Of a DNA stretch of 64,000 nt, positions 1 through 10,156 are shown piece by piece (the stretch's first letter is position 1; every line of letters starts with the position of its first letter). The stretch comes from Diphasiastrum complanatum. Taxonomy: Eukaryota > Streptophyta > Lycopodiopsida > Lycopodiales > Lycopodiaceae. The stretch is taken from assembly GCA_029204225.1 (NCBI GenBank), contig CM055104.1, positions 43,867,148 through 43,931,147 of the forward strand, read 5' to 3'. A model generated the notes under the pieces. The model saw only the letters and a program-made list of their open reading frames with translations, was not told the DNA's origin and made no database searches. Made by a program: the position numbers and the translations under genes.

Positions 1-2
1 AC

Positions 3-2711
3 AATGAACAAGATGAAGAGGCACTTTTGTCTAAAGAAGAAGAAAAATTGCGAGAAGAATCAAAGACCACATTGTATCCTGGAGCAAAGACATCTCGTTT
101 GGCGACTTCTCTACTTCTATTAAATCTTCAAGCCAAATATAGATGGAGTGACCAAAGCCTCACATCATTATTTGAGTAAATTTTTTTTCATCTACTTGTC
201 AGTTTTGCTTTGAAACAAAAATTTACAATTTGGACATCGAGTGATATTTTTTTTACAATGACTACTTTTGTCATGTATAGACTATTGAAAAACAAAATTC
301 TCCCATAAGGGAATGTCATGCCTGAGACAAGAGATGAGGCACGAAAAATGTTGTCTAACATCGGGATGGACTACAAGCATTATCATGCATGTCCAAAAGA
401 TTGTATTTTATATCGAGGAAGGTACGAATCACTCAAGAAATGTCCCATTTGTAATACTCCTCGATATAGAGATGATTTGCAAGGGGCAACTATTCCCTGC
501 AAAGTTTTACGACATTTTCCAGTAATTCCACGATTGCAACGTTTATTTTGTTGTAAATCTCTTGCACAACTTATGGACTGGCATGCACACCATACCTCTA
601 CGGATGGGATGATGAGGGTACCTTCAGATTTACCTGCATGGAAACACATCAACAAAGAGTATCCAAGTTTTGCCAATGAGTCAAGAAATGTGAGATTTGG
701 TCTTGCAACAGATGGTGTGAACCCCTTTGGTATACGAGCAACTACGTGGTCCATTTGGCCTGTTTGCTTGGTAAATTATAATATTCCTCCTTGGTTGAGT
801 ACAAAAAAAGGACACATTATGTTGGCACTTCTAATTCCTGGCCAACTCAAGGTTAAGAACATGGATGTGTATCTTGAGTCACTTATTGATGAGTTGGAAG
901 ATTTGTGGAAGGGGATAAATGCATATGACATTTCATGCCCCTTACATGAGAGGGAGTTTACACTACATGCCATTGTAATGTGGACAATGCATGACTATCT
1001 AGGATTAGGTGAACGCTCAGGTAAAATCATTCAAACAATGTCTATCTTGTGTACATAGGAGTTTGTTTACAGTTACATACACCTAGTCATTCTTGACATT
1101 TACATGATATACTACAATGGCTCTAATTATTCTTTGACATATACTTTTTTTAATAGTGATTGATAGTATCCATTTGTTGGATAGGCTTTCAAACGGCTGG
1201 AAAAAATGCTTGTTTTTTGTGCAGGCCAAATCTTACGGGAAGATCCTCTTATAGTCTCAAAAAAGTGGTTTATGAAAGTCATCGTAAATACTTGCATGAA
1301 GGCCATCCATTTAGAGACACTCATAGAAGAGGTTTTGGAGGAAGAGTTGAGAGAGAGATGCCTCCAAAGAGGGTGTATGTGGAAGATTGGCGAAAACTAT
1401 GGGAGGAATCTCAAGCAAAGCCAATCGATGGTATGAAAAGATTATCTATATTTCATCGTTTGGAATATTGGAATAACCTTTTGATTAATCACCTACTTGA
1501 TCCCATGCACATATTTATGGGTGAATCTATTTGGAAACACTTGATTGGTGAAAAAGATACCATTGCTACAAGGCACGATCTAAAAGAATCAAACACCAGA
1601 AAAAAATATTGGATAAAGGATGGTGAAGATCATGCTCCAAAATTACCTTGGGCATTCACTAAGGAGGAGCCTAACCATGTGCGCTCCATTATTCGTGACA
1701 TTAGAACACCAACTGGTTTTGCCCATTTTCTACGGTCATCATTCACAGTGGATGGAAAGTTGCAAGATCTCAAATCTCATGATTGGCTAAAGATGATTCA
1801 ATTCATCTATCCATTGTCAATTCGTGGGTGCTTGTCAAAAGATATTTGTGAGACCATATACAAACTATCAGTCATTGTCAGGTATTTACATGTACTTGGA
1901 GCATTTTTTTATTTAGTATTTATTGATTGGAAATTCAAATAGACATAAAATGGATTGAATATGTTGCAGATGGATGTGTTCAAAAGAAATCCGTGAGCTG
2001 GATCTTCGCAAGAGACATGAGGATATGGTGGAGATTGTGTGCATGTTTGAGAGATATTTTCCGACTTCCATCGTGGACTCACAAGTGCATTTATTGGTGC
2101 ACTTGGTTGAGAAGTTTCTATTGCTGGTCCAGTGCACACTAGGTATAAATTATCTTTTGCATGTGTATTTAAACTAAATCAATTGATACATGAACTCATT
2201 AAATAAAACATTTATTTTTAACCATTTGTGACTTTTTAGGTGGATGTTCTTTATGGAAAGGTACATGAAAGTCTTAAAAGATTTTGTGCATCAAAAGGCA
2301 AGGCCTGAAGGTAGCATGTTAGAGGGCTGGTTAGTACATGAATCTCTCTTTTATGTTACTGAAATTTTGCACCAACTACATCTATCTGCTCCACTATTGT
2401 GGTGTGATGAGGAAGTCGAAGAGGTAACTAGTGAAAAACCTCAAGGGATGGGAAAGGTCCACAGGTTGGCACCCTTCCAACGAGAAAAAATTTCTACATT
2501 CATGCTTTATAATTGTGGAGTTATGGATAAATGGTTAGACCTATATGGAGAAGAAAAAAAAGAGAGGGCCTTGTCTAGAAAGCGCCAACGATAGAATAGA
2601 GCTAGACACATGGCCTCAAGTTCACATGATCTTGAGCCATTGTCCAAGCAATGCACTATAGAGTGGATGCATGACACACTACAAAAAGCAACAAAAGAGG
2701 GACAAAAATAA
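3..2711 (+). pseudogene. TNP2-family CACTA transposase with DUF4218 region, multi-exon, decayed
   Basis: The gene is read as spliced exons at about 3-176, 281-1020, 1185-1881, 1970-2142 and 2240-2594 or 2711. Introns have recognisable borders, for example CAG/GTAAAA at 1020 and TTGCAG at 1969. Family signatures are the segment HACPKDCILYRG near 390, a CPIC pair near 444, the TDGVNPFG motif near 710 (probably the first acidic catalytic site), LDPMHI near 1500, and the DUF4218 blocks VHLLVHL (about 2085) and RWMFFMERYMKVLK (about 2240). Damage includes TAA at 305-307, a one-base frameshift near 2112 just before the expected GPV block, and TAG at 2592-2594. After that stop the same frame stays open to TAA at 2709. 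The N-terminus is outside the window. Family assignment is firm; activity is very unlikely. Confidence 0.85.
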
Positions 2712-2821
2712 TCAAACACATAATGATTATTCTTTAGATACTTTATTATTAAAACATTCTTGTTTATAACAATATTTGTTTAATCATTTTGAAACACCAT
2801 GTTCATTCACAATGATTATTT

Positions 2822-3636
2822 ATGAGATTCATGTTTGTCATGTGGCAGTGCAAAATGTATAATGCTATATGGACTTTTGGTTTTCACTTTTGTGTTGAAA
2901 GGATTGATAACAAGAGACGCACACACAATTGTGGTGTAATAGCATCTTTCCAACAAGAAAGTCAAAGCAGTGCACGAGATCGGAATCCCATCTTAGGAGA
3001 TATAGAATACATAGGAACTATACAAAATATTTATGATGTGTCATTTGGTGAAAGTGGACACTATTTTTTATTTGATGTGAATTGGTTCAAGGTAGTTTGT
3101 AGAGGGCCAAATGCAACCGTAAAATCAAATCCAAGTGGATTCTTTGTGATTGATTCATCAAAAACATTGAGCATGGAGTCCTTTGACACATTGGTGTTGC
3201 CTCGTCACTGTGAGCATGTGCACATGCTATGCTATAATGTTTTTCATTTTATTGCAAGTGACTTCAGTATTTAAGTTTTCGATATGTTCTCAAATAATGA
3301 TTTTTGCAGGTGTTTTTTCAACCAGATCGACTAAACAAGATATGGTGGTTTGTAGTTCAAGTTGAACCATGTTCACGATGAGTATTTGAGGGTGCAAATG
3401 TTGAGAATGAAATGGAAAACCTTCATTTTAACTATGAGATTGAGCTACCTAGAGATGTAATAAATCGTCAAATCATACTTAAAGCACCCACTTCCATAGA
3501 TGTTGAGAATAGAATTTCTAATAGTCAGGATGATGAAATAATTTTTGAAAGTGAGAGTGATGATGAAAATCATCTAAGAGAAGATGAATTGCAAGATGCT
3601 GTCGCTGATGAAATTGATTCTTGTAATTATGAATAA
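2822..3636 (+). pseudogene. DUF4216-type CACTA accessory ORF
   Basis: The first exon runs from 2822 to about 3215 and has the layout of a DUF4216 domain: NCGVIASF, then GDIEYIGTIQNIYDV, then FDVNWFKV. An intron from the GT after CAT at 3213-3215 to TTTGCAG at 3309 joins EHV to FFQPDRLNKIWWFVVQVEP. This restores a block usually found at the end of such ORFs. TGA at 3379-3381 interrupts the frame, which then stays open to 3636 through an acidic tail rich in Asp and Glu. DUF4216 ORFs commonly lie just downstream of TNP2 in plant CACTA elements, and this is the case here. The molecular role of the domain is not established. The stop suggests a decayed copy. Confidence 0.65.
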
Positions 3637-3828
3637 AAATTGATTATTGCAATTCTGAATGAAATTGATTCTTGCAATGCTTTCAAATGATTGTTATTTA
3701 GCCAAAATAGAGTCTCATTTATGGTCAAGTAAGTGAAAAGAATAGACATAATTTGACTTCAATCCCATTTTTTGGAGATAATGTCGGTGAAGATAGATGT
3801 ACGGCTTCAATTCCAAGAAAATTCTCAT

Positions 3829-4072
3829 TTTTAACAAATGTTGCAAAGGCAGTAAATCACTAAAAGCATGTGAGTTAATGAAATCACCACCACAAACTAT
3901 GACAGAATCAAGTGTTTCATCATGGTCAATCCCCTTGAATTGAGCATATCCCTTGGCAACTAGTCTTATTGTATAATTGTTCACACAACCATATTGATTA
4001 AGCTTGATCTTAAAGACCCATTTGCAAACAGTAACATATTGTATCTTTGATGGAGGATCAATAATTTTACAA
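3829..4072 (-). pseudogene. Copia reverse transcriptase fragment
   Basis: The minus strand encodes a short stretch of the N-terminal copia RT domain: CKWVFKIKLNQYG, then RLVAKGYAQFKGIDHDETLDS. These match the usual CKWVFK and ARLVAKGY blocks. It stops well before the YVDD active site. It lies downstream on the minus strand of an LTR and primer site of copia type at 4267-4794, so it is the leftover of an insertion into the CACTA element with most of gag-pol deleted. Confidence 0.7.
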
Positions 4073-4280
4073 GTATCTCAAACAATGCATCATATACTCA
4101 CCTCACTTTTCATTACATAAAATCACTCTTTTGTTGCTACAATTTCATTCACACTTGAAGGAACATCATCAAACTTAAGGTGGTAATAAGGGCAATAAAA
4201 ATTAAACAATCATCAACTTGTAATTGCTTTTCTCTTCCTTGTATTTGAGCCTTGATGGTTGCATTTGGGCTCTGATACCA

Positions 4281-4794
4281 TGTTAAAATCAAAGGTTATG
4301 AACCATTGGATACTAAAACCTTAAAAAAACATCAAAGGTTTCACTTATATCTAATAGATAGAAAACTAGCACACAATTCAACCTATTTTGCATCTAATTG
4401 GCAAGAGCTTTTGAACACCACAATAAAACTAGAAATAATTGATCTTCACATCCTGTCACACACGTGGAAAGTATAATACTTTGTTCAGATTCAGATCTAT
4501 TCATAAGACACAAAAAATATCACATTCATCATTCATCAATTCCTCATTTAAGAGCAAACTTGCCAAAATCACCATCTCTTGATAATCTCTCAAAGTATGT
4601 ACAAAATGAGCTCTCAATCCATATCAAATGATCTCGGATATGAGATTAGGTAGAGTGCCATTAGGGTAGACCCTAAACCCCTGGCTATCAAAGCCTTAGA
4701 TCATGCATAATTATCCTCTTGGTAGCTCGAGTCAACTGTCTTATAGAAGTAGGTGGCCGCCCTCATAAAAAATCCCAATCATCTAGGAACACCA
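4281..4794 (-). repeat. Copia LTR with adjacent primer-binding site (4267-4280)
   Basis: On the minus strand this 514-bp block starts TGGTGTTCC and ends TTTTAACA. It is followed directly by TGGTATCAGAGCCC (plus-strand 4267-4280), the initiator-Met tRNA primer site used by many plant copia elements. The TG...CA ends and the abutting primer site mark it as the 5' LTR of the minus-strand remnant at 3829-4072. The outer edge at 4794 is inferred from the start of the neighbouring A/T-rich repeat. No second LTR of this type was found. Confidence 0.65.
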
Positions 4795-4980
4795 TGATAT
4801 AATTCACTTTAGAAAAATATTTATTCAACTAATTCCATTTCATTATGAACATGCAAAAAAAAAAATCAAAATCTCATCATAATATAATTCACTTTAGAAA
4901 AAAAAAATAGCCTAATCATAATATAATTCACTTTAGAAATATATTTATCTAACTAATTTCATGTCATTATTAACATGCAG
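4795..4980. repeat. A/T-rich direct repeat with motif ATATAATTCACTTTAGAAA
   Basis: The motif ATATAATTCACTTTAGAAA occurs three times (near 4797, 4879 and 4921). The outer two copies continue into a longer shared block ending ATTAACATGCA or ATGAACATGCA (about 4796-4858 and 4918-4980). A shorter copy with poly-A lies between. The block sits between the copia LTR and the CACTA subterminal array. It is probably part of the CACTA 3' non-coding region. No coding potential was seen. Confidence 0.6.
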
Positions 4981-4998
4981 AAAACAAAAACAAAAAAA

Positions 4999-5400
4999 AA
5001 ATGCGTGGATAATCCACGCAGAAGATATCCACACGTGGATATCTTTAACTTCCAGTCTGGTCTGGTGAACAAACTGAAATTTGTGTGGATAATCCATGCA
5101 TGGATTATCCACGCCAAAACTGCTTTCCGGCGCCGCCAACCTTCCCTCCCAAACAGTTGTCGGAATTTTCAAAATTCAATTTTGCGTGGATTATCCACAC
5201 GAAGATAATCCATGCGCATAAATTTTTTGGCGCCGTGTCAAAAAAACACCGGTGGACTGGCTGGAGGCGTGTTCAAATAAATTTTGGTGTGGATAATCCA
5301 CACTTGGATGTTTCACGCAAATAAAATTTCTAAAAATCGACTAAGTGTCGGGTTTTGCGTGGATACTCTACGTGGATAAACATAGAGTTTTCTAGTTGTG
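4999..5400. repeat. CACTA subterminal palindromic repeats and right terminus
   Basis: The core GTGGATAATCCAC or GTGGATTATCCAC, often inside GCGTGGAT...ATCCACGC, recurs about eight times in both orientations (for example near 5003, 5030, 5092, 5103, 5184, 5205 and 5290). Each full copy is itself an inverted repeat. Arrays of short repeats close to the ends are typical of CACTA elements, where they bind the element-encoded TNPA-type protein. The array ends at the terminus 5387-5400. The same motif fills 20455-20974. Confidence 0.75.
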
Positions 5401-5942
5401 TAATCCATGATTAGTTATAGATTGTTTAATCTATCTAATCAGATATGCTACTCTGAATATATGCAATTGCTAGATGCACCAAACAGTAGCAGATAGACAA
5501 AATACAGAAAAGAAATCCGCCTGTGAGCGAGACAATTTTGTAAGCATGATCCACAGAGATCCAAGAGGTCCGCTAGTAAGCGAGACACTGCTCGTGGAAG
5601 AACACCGCTTCTCTCACGCCAATGCGTTGTGTGGGTCTATCACACAGTGCTTAAAACAAAGAGGATCAATAGATGATGTTGTAGCTGTTATGCATATATC
5701 ATTCTAAATCTTGTTTGATCTCGAATGAATTATTGTCTGCTATTGCTCGTGTATCTCATTCAGTTGTTTTATTAATTTCGCACATTGGTTCAATCTTGTT
5801 GAATGCTGAATTAATTTATAATGTAGGTCAGCAGTGTCTATCTACTTTCTGGAGGATTGTAGGAATGATATAGCAGGCATTGACCAGCAATCATATTCAA
5901 ACTCCATCTGATTTGATTTCATTCGTGATTATTTTTGCTTCA
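5401..5942 (+). repeat. Copia family A LTR, 3' portion only
   Basis: This block aligns by eye along its length with the reverse complement of the second half of the LTR at 26587-27585. Shared landmarks include the AGTAAGCGAGACA segment near 5575, ATTTCGCACA near 5778 and TCTGGAGGA near 5850. It ends CA at 5942 next to the primer site. The first third of the LTR is missing, because homology begins exactly where the CACTA terminus ends at 5400. It represents the U3 (part), R and U5 end of a plus-strand element whose internal region is gone. Confidence 0.75.
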
Positions 5943-5943
5943 G

Positions 5944-5955
5944 TGGTATCAGAGC
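5944..5955 (+). promoter_or_regulatory. Copia primer-binding site (initiator-Met tRNA type)
   Basis: TGGTATCAGAGC lies one base after the LTR end and is complementary to the 3' end of plant initiator-Met tRNA. The family A copy at 26574-26585 has the same site and the same one-base spacer. No gag follows; the sequence changes to a (CT)n tract within 60 bases, so the internal region has been lost or replaced. Confidence 0.8.
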
Positions 5956-6008
5956 TCTATTGCTATCAGTAGTAGTAGTCAGAGTCCTAAATTTCCAATT
6001 TTCTTTCA

Positions 6009-6012
<4 letters not shown>

Positions 6013-6092
<80 letters not shown>
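6013..6092 (+). repeat. (CT)n microsatellite, about 40 units
   Basis: An uninterrupted CT dinucleotide run of about 80 bp. It is followed at 6093-6137 by a 45-bp tag that also follows the (TC)60 tract at 15717-15836. The pairing suggests that both tracts mark the end of the same element family rather than independent expansions. Confidence 0.95.
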
Positions 6093-6098
<6 letters not shown>

Positions 6099-6137
6099 CT
6101 CCTCTGTTCAGTCTTACCCTACTGCATTAAACAGAAA
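6093..6137 (+). repeat. 45-bp tag shared with 15838-15883
   Basis: The segment contains GGATGCTCCT and CTTACCCTACTGCATTAAAC, then CAGAAAA. The copy at 15838 differs by about three substitutions and then diverges after CAGAAAA. Both copies directly follow a CT tract. It may be the 3' end of the Penelope-like element family or a separate short element. Confidence 0.7.
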
Positions 6138-6879
6138 ATGTGGACAGATACTGACGTACCGCTACTACATACTTACGAGGTTTTTATTGTTGTACCCTTG
6201 CACATGATGGAGTTCCATGTTTTACTTAGAAGGTTTTCTCACAAATATTTGAAATGGTTTGGTCCGTTTAAAATAATTTGGAGGGAAATAGAGTTTTCCA
6301 CTCCCACTCTCTCCTTCCGGGTTACTACCTTATTGGGCACTATAAGTACATGCTCTTTTCAACTCTTTTTGCTTTACAACACCGGTGAAGAACTCTGCTC
6401 CTCTGATACTCGCTGATAGTGCGCCCTACCTACCTACGGATCAGCGATTTGACAGCTTACAGTATGTATTTGCTTCTCTCTTACATTACGTTTTATTTAC
6501 TCTACTTTCCGGAGGAGGTTGCTTTAATAATGATCTACTTTGATATGCCACTCATCTCTCCAAATTATGTAAAGATTGTGATAGGGCAAGAACACATTAA
6601 AGTCCAGTGATGGACAACAATGTCACTTTTGGTTTCTTGAAACCGTCCACCCTGTCTCAATAGGCGATGGACAGTTTCACAGTATGTGATAATTCTTTGA
6701 AAAGAAGACAGTACAAGCATAGGATGAGTATTCTGAGGGTAAGATCTGCTATTCTCTCGTTTCTCTACTTAGGAACTGACTCAAATGACGGCTTAACCTA
6801 ATTCAATGATGGCTTAACCTAAAATCTCCTCCTCTAAGGCTTACCCTACTAGAGAATGGAGGGCCTAGATTAACTTAAC
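6138..6879. other. No recognisable gene; unresolved repeat sequence
   Basis: Only short open frames occur, none with a domain I can name. Two near-identical phrases, GACGGCTTAACCTAA and GATGGCTTAACCTAA, lie about 22 bases apart near 6790. This stretch may be remnant of the CT-tagged element or the beginning of the gypsy LTR that ends at 7468. The left edge of that LTR could not be placed. Confidence 0.4.
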
Positions 6880-7468
6880 TTGTTGCCAGATGAATAATAT
6901 ACAATACAATGTGAAGTAACACAATATATGAAACCACACAAGGGAGAACACTCAGAGAGAAAGATAGGCATGTACTACAAATGAGGTTCTTCTGGCAAAA
7001 TGGACTCTTCCACTCCTATATATACTTGGGAGTGGTGGTCACTTACAAAAAGGCACTATGGGACAAATAGACCACATAGGCTTAACTTAATTAAATTGGT
7101 ACCATGGGACAAACTCCCAATGGACCATAAACAACTGAAATCACTTAAGTTGAACTATTTCAAGTTCCAATCTTCTAGACTTAGGCTCAGAACTAAACAA
7201 CTTTAAGTTGTTACAAAATGGCGCAAAGGCCTAAACTTGACTGATCCAGTCCTAGACTTAATTTTGTATCCTTTTCAAGATGGCTCGAATATTCCTTAGA
7301 ATATCAGCCTACATTAGAGAAACGAGAGAAGAGCGGATCTTACCCTCGAAATACTCATCCTATGCTTGTATTGTCCTCTTAGTATCCATACCTAAGCTAG
7401 CTAGGAAAGCCTTAGTGAGGGTTAGTTGGGAGAAGCCCATAGCCAGTGTGGATGCTAAGGAGCTAACA
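6880..7468 (+). repeat. Probable Ty3/gypsy LTR end (left boundary uncertain)
   Basis: The block ends TAACA directly before a gypsy-type primer site at 7469. It contains TATATATA (7017-7024) inside a short hairpin, CCACTCC ... GGGAGTGG (7010-7035), a plausible promoter TATA region. The start near 6880 (TGTTGCC) is a guess, because no matching second LTR was found in the window. Confidence 0.45.
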
Positions 7469-7482
7469 TTGGCGCCGTTGCC
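7469..7482 (+). promoter_or_regulatory. Gypsy primer-binding site TTGGCGCCGTTGCC
   Basis: TTGGCGCCGTTGCC matches the primer site seen in many plant Ty3/gypsy elements of the Tat/Athila group, usually assigned to tRNA-Asp. It lies directly after a CA-ending block, as expected for a 5' LTR. About 870 bases later the sequence is already inside the end of the RT domain, so gag, protease and most of RT have been lost. Confidence 0.65.
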
Positions 7483-8347
7483 ACTCTTTTTCTCGATTTT
7501 TCTATGTTCTAGCTACGAATTTTGCTTGTTCTTGTTTTGCTTATTCTACGTTTCTACCTGATCTTATCGTTCTTGCTTCTTGTTGTCTCTGTGTTGCTTA
7601 CTGCTTTTGCTTTTTGCTTTCTATTTTTCTTGCAAGCATTCTCCTTCAAGAGGTCCCGTAAGGGATTTACGTTCATCGAGGGTTTATGGATTTATGCTTG
7701 TAGAGGGTGGTTTATGCACACTTAAGCATAGAGGGCAGCCACTTTTGAAGGTTATGAGATCAGCCACGCCTCGCCATCAGCCACCTGTTTTGCCTCGCTA
7801 TCAGCCTACATCCAACCACGCGTTTCATCCCATCAAAGAGCACGACATCCCATCCAACCACGCGTTTCTGAAGGAGCGGAATTCAAAGCAATCTTCTTTA
7901 AAGCAAACCAGGTGTTTATCTGAAGGTTCCTTGGATATGCAACGAGTCATCTTCTCACATAGCGAGTTATCCTTCCACGAAACAAGCGATTATCTGTCCA
8001 TCGGTTTCTGTAGGAGCATACATCATGCATCTGTAAGTTTCTAGCAGGGTTTGCTTTGCCTTTAAATAGGGTTCCTTTAGACACCAACGCGACTTCCAAG
8101 GCCCATCAGACCGCCCTCCTTTCTATGCATACACCTCGTTTCTGAGCCTCGTTTCTTTTTTTCAGCTGTTTTTCGCTGTTTGCAGGCATTTTCAGCCGTT
8201 TGCAGGTGCCATCAGAAGGTTAGAAGCATGCATAAACATCTGTAGAGGTGTCTTATTTGTCCACGAGCCTTTCTAGCACTTCTTGTGCTGTCCACGACCT
8301 CTTCCATTCTTTCTTTGCTATCCACAGGCTCAAATGGCCCATCAACA
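7483..8347 (+). other. Gypsy 5' leader-like sequence, no gene supported
   Basis: This stretch is pyrimidine-rich near its start (7490-7640) and contains two similar phrases, CCAACCACGCGTTTC near 7813 and 7856. Open frames exist but have biased composition and no domain I recognise. Its position between the primer site and the pol remnant fits a leader that directly abuts truncated pol. Confidence 0.4.
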
Positions 8348-10156
8348 GTGTTTGAGCAGTTTGTTAGCTCGTTCGTACTTGGTCACATTGTATCGTGCAA
8401 TGGGATTGCCACCGACCTAGAGAAGATCAAAGTCATCGTCGAGAGGCCAGAACCTAAAACGGTCCGAGACGCTTATTGTTTTTGGGTCACGCTAATTACT
8501 ATCGTTGCCATATTTGCGACTTTGCTAGTAAAGCACGATGGATATACAAAGTGACCGTAAAATCCTAAGTAGACGGATGAACAGAGAAAGGCCTTCCAAG
8601 AACTCAAACACGCCTTGACAACTGCTCCTATCTTGCGAGCTCCAGATTACACGAAGGAGTTTCACGTGCACACTGATGCATCGAAGTTTGCCATCATTGC
8701 AATGCTAACTCAACTCGGAGAGTACAAGAAGGACTATCCAATTCGTTTCCTTAGTAGGCAATTAACATCGGCGGAGATGAACTACACCACAACCGAGAAG
8801 GAAGCATTAGCAATGATTTATGCCATCCAAAAGTTTTGACATTATCTTCTAGGTAAACCCTTTGTATTTTTCACTAATCATCAAGCATTACTTTACCTCG
8901 TGAACAAAGCTTGCACAACAGGTAGAATCACACGGTTGCTATTACTACAAAAATTTAAATTTCGTATTGTTGTGCGCAAGGGATCGCAACATTTTGTCAT
9001 TGGTCATCTATCCAAAATATCAAGTGATGAGAAACCAACGGAAGATATCAATGATGACCTACCCGATGCAATACTTTTTCAAGTTGACTATACCCCCATG
9101 TGGGCCAAAGACATCATAGAGTTTTTAACGACGGGGGTGCTAGATCCGACGTTGTCGAAACCTGCCCAACGCGCACTTATCTACAAGGTGGCACCCTATA
9201 CACTTATAGCGGGGCAACTTTATAGAAAGAGTACAGACGATGTGATTAGACGATATTTGACTGAGGGCGAGATTATTTTCGTCATATTCTTGCTACACAC
9301 AGGAGTTGGTGGTGGACACTTTGCCTCAGAAAACACAGCTAGGAAGATCTTACTAGTTGGGTATTGGTGGCCTTCGCAATTTAAGGACACTCATAACTTT
9401 GTAAAGGCTTGTGATGTGTGCCAAAGAGCCAAAAGGCCACAATTTTCAGATTATATGCCTGTAACCCCCATCTTAACTGAACAAGCATTTTTCAAATGGA
9501 GTATTGATTATCTAGGACCAATCAGTCCCGCCGCGCGATTCACACAGGCAAGATATATTATCATGGTGACAAATTATTGCACGACGTGGGCAGAGGCTCG
9601 GGCGGTAAAGAACGTCGATGCCAAAACCACTATTCGGTTCCTTTATAAGCAGATCATTGTACGATTTGGTTGCCCACTCGAAATCATCAGCGACAGAGGT
9701 ACACACTTTTTGAACATAGTAATTGAACACTTGTTGTCGACCTTCCTAGTTGTTCATCGCAAAAGTGCCCCATATTACCCAAGATGTAATGGGCAGGCTG
9801 AGTCCACGAATAAGGTTCTATGCAAAATCCTCACGAAGACGGTGGAAGCCAATCGGTCAGATTGGGAGTTCAAATTACATGCCGCTTTATGGGCATATCG
9901 AACAACACCCAAAAAGGCCACTGGCACAACACCATTCCAACTCACGTATGGACAAGAGGCCGTGATGCCTGTAGAATTCTACATCTCATCTTTACGGGTA
10001 GCCTACGATTTGAAACTAGACGAAAGTCAGATCCTTGCCCATAGGCTATTCCACCTCCATAAGCTTTGCAAAACAAGAGTCATTAGTGTGCACGCACAAC
10101 AAGTGCACAAAAGACGTCAAACAAGATTGGCATGTTTAACAATCAATACTTCTTAG
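8348..10156 (+). pseudogene. Ty3/gypsy pol remnant: RT end, RNase H, integrase
   Basis: It begins in the last part of the RT (LGHIVSCNGIATD, near 8377), followed by a frame disturbance around 8480-8600. The RNase H domain then reads FHVHTDASKF ... RFLSRQLTSAEMNYTTTEKE, broken by TGA at 8837-8839. From 8840 a long open frame holds the H2C2 zinc-binding region (HTGVGGGHF ... CDVCQRAK) and the integrase core. The acidic triad is visible: Asp in WSIDYLGP, Asp in IISDRGTHF and Glu in NGQAESTNK. The integrase C-terminus is cut short near 10156. The YIDD/YVDD part of RT is absent. This looks like a plant gypsy element with an internal deletion; the integrase is well preserved but the whole is defective. 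Confidence 0.85.

Larger units (their letters stand above)
1..5400 (+). mobile_element. CACTA (En/Spm) transposon, right part, truncated by window edge
   Basis: This plus-strand DNA transposon enters the window already inside its transposase gene. It carries a TNP2-type transposase pseudogene (3-2711), a DUF4216-type ORF (2822-3636), a later minus-strand copia remnant (about 3829-4794), an A/T-rich direct repeat (4795-4980) and an array of palindromic subterminal repeats (about 4999-5385). It ends at 5387-5400 with GTTTTCTAGTTGTG, whose reverse complement CACAACTAGAAAAC resembles the CACTA-type terminus. TAA follows at 5401-5403 and is the candidate 3-bp target duplication. The next base onward is homologous to an internal part of the family A copia LTR, which supports the boundary. 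The left terminus lies outside the window. CACTA transposition uses the TNP2-family DDE transposase. Confidence 0.75.

Noticed and set aside
383-754. Minus-strand open frame of 123 codons
   Set aside because: It is antisense to the TNP2 exon and has no family features.
5935-6207. Plus-strand open frame with a long Ser-Leu repeat
   Set aside because: The frame is carried by the (CT)40 microsatellite and has no domain on either side.
7580-8044. 154-codon open frame before the gypsy pol remnant
   Set aside because: Composition is biased by a pyrimidine-rich leader and no gag, capsid or zinc-knuckle feature is visible.
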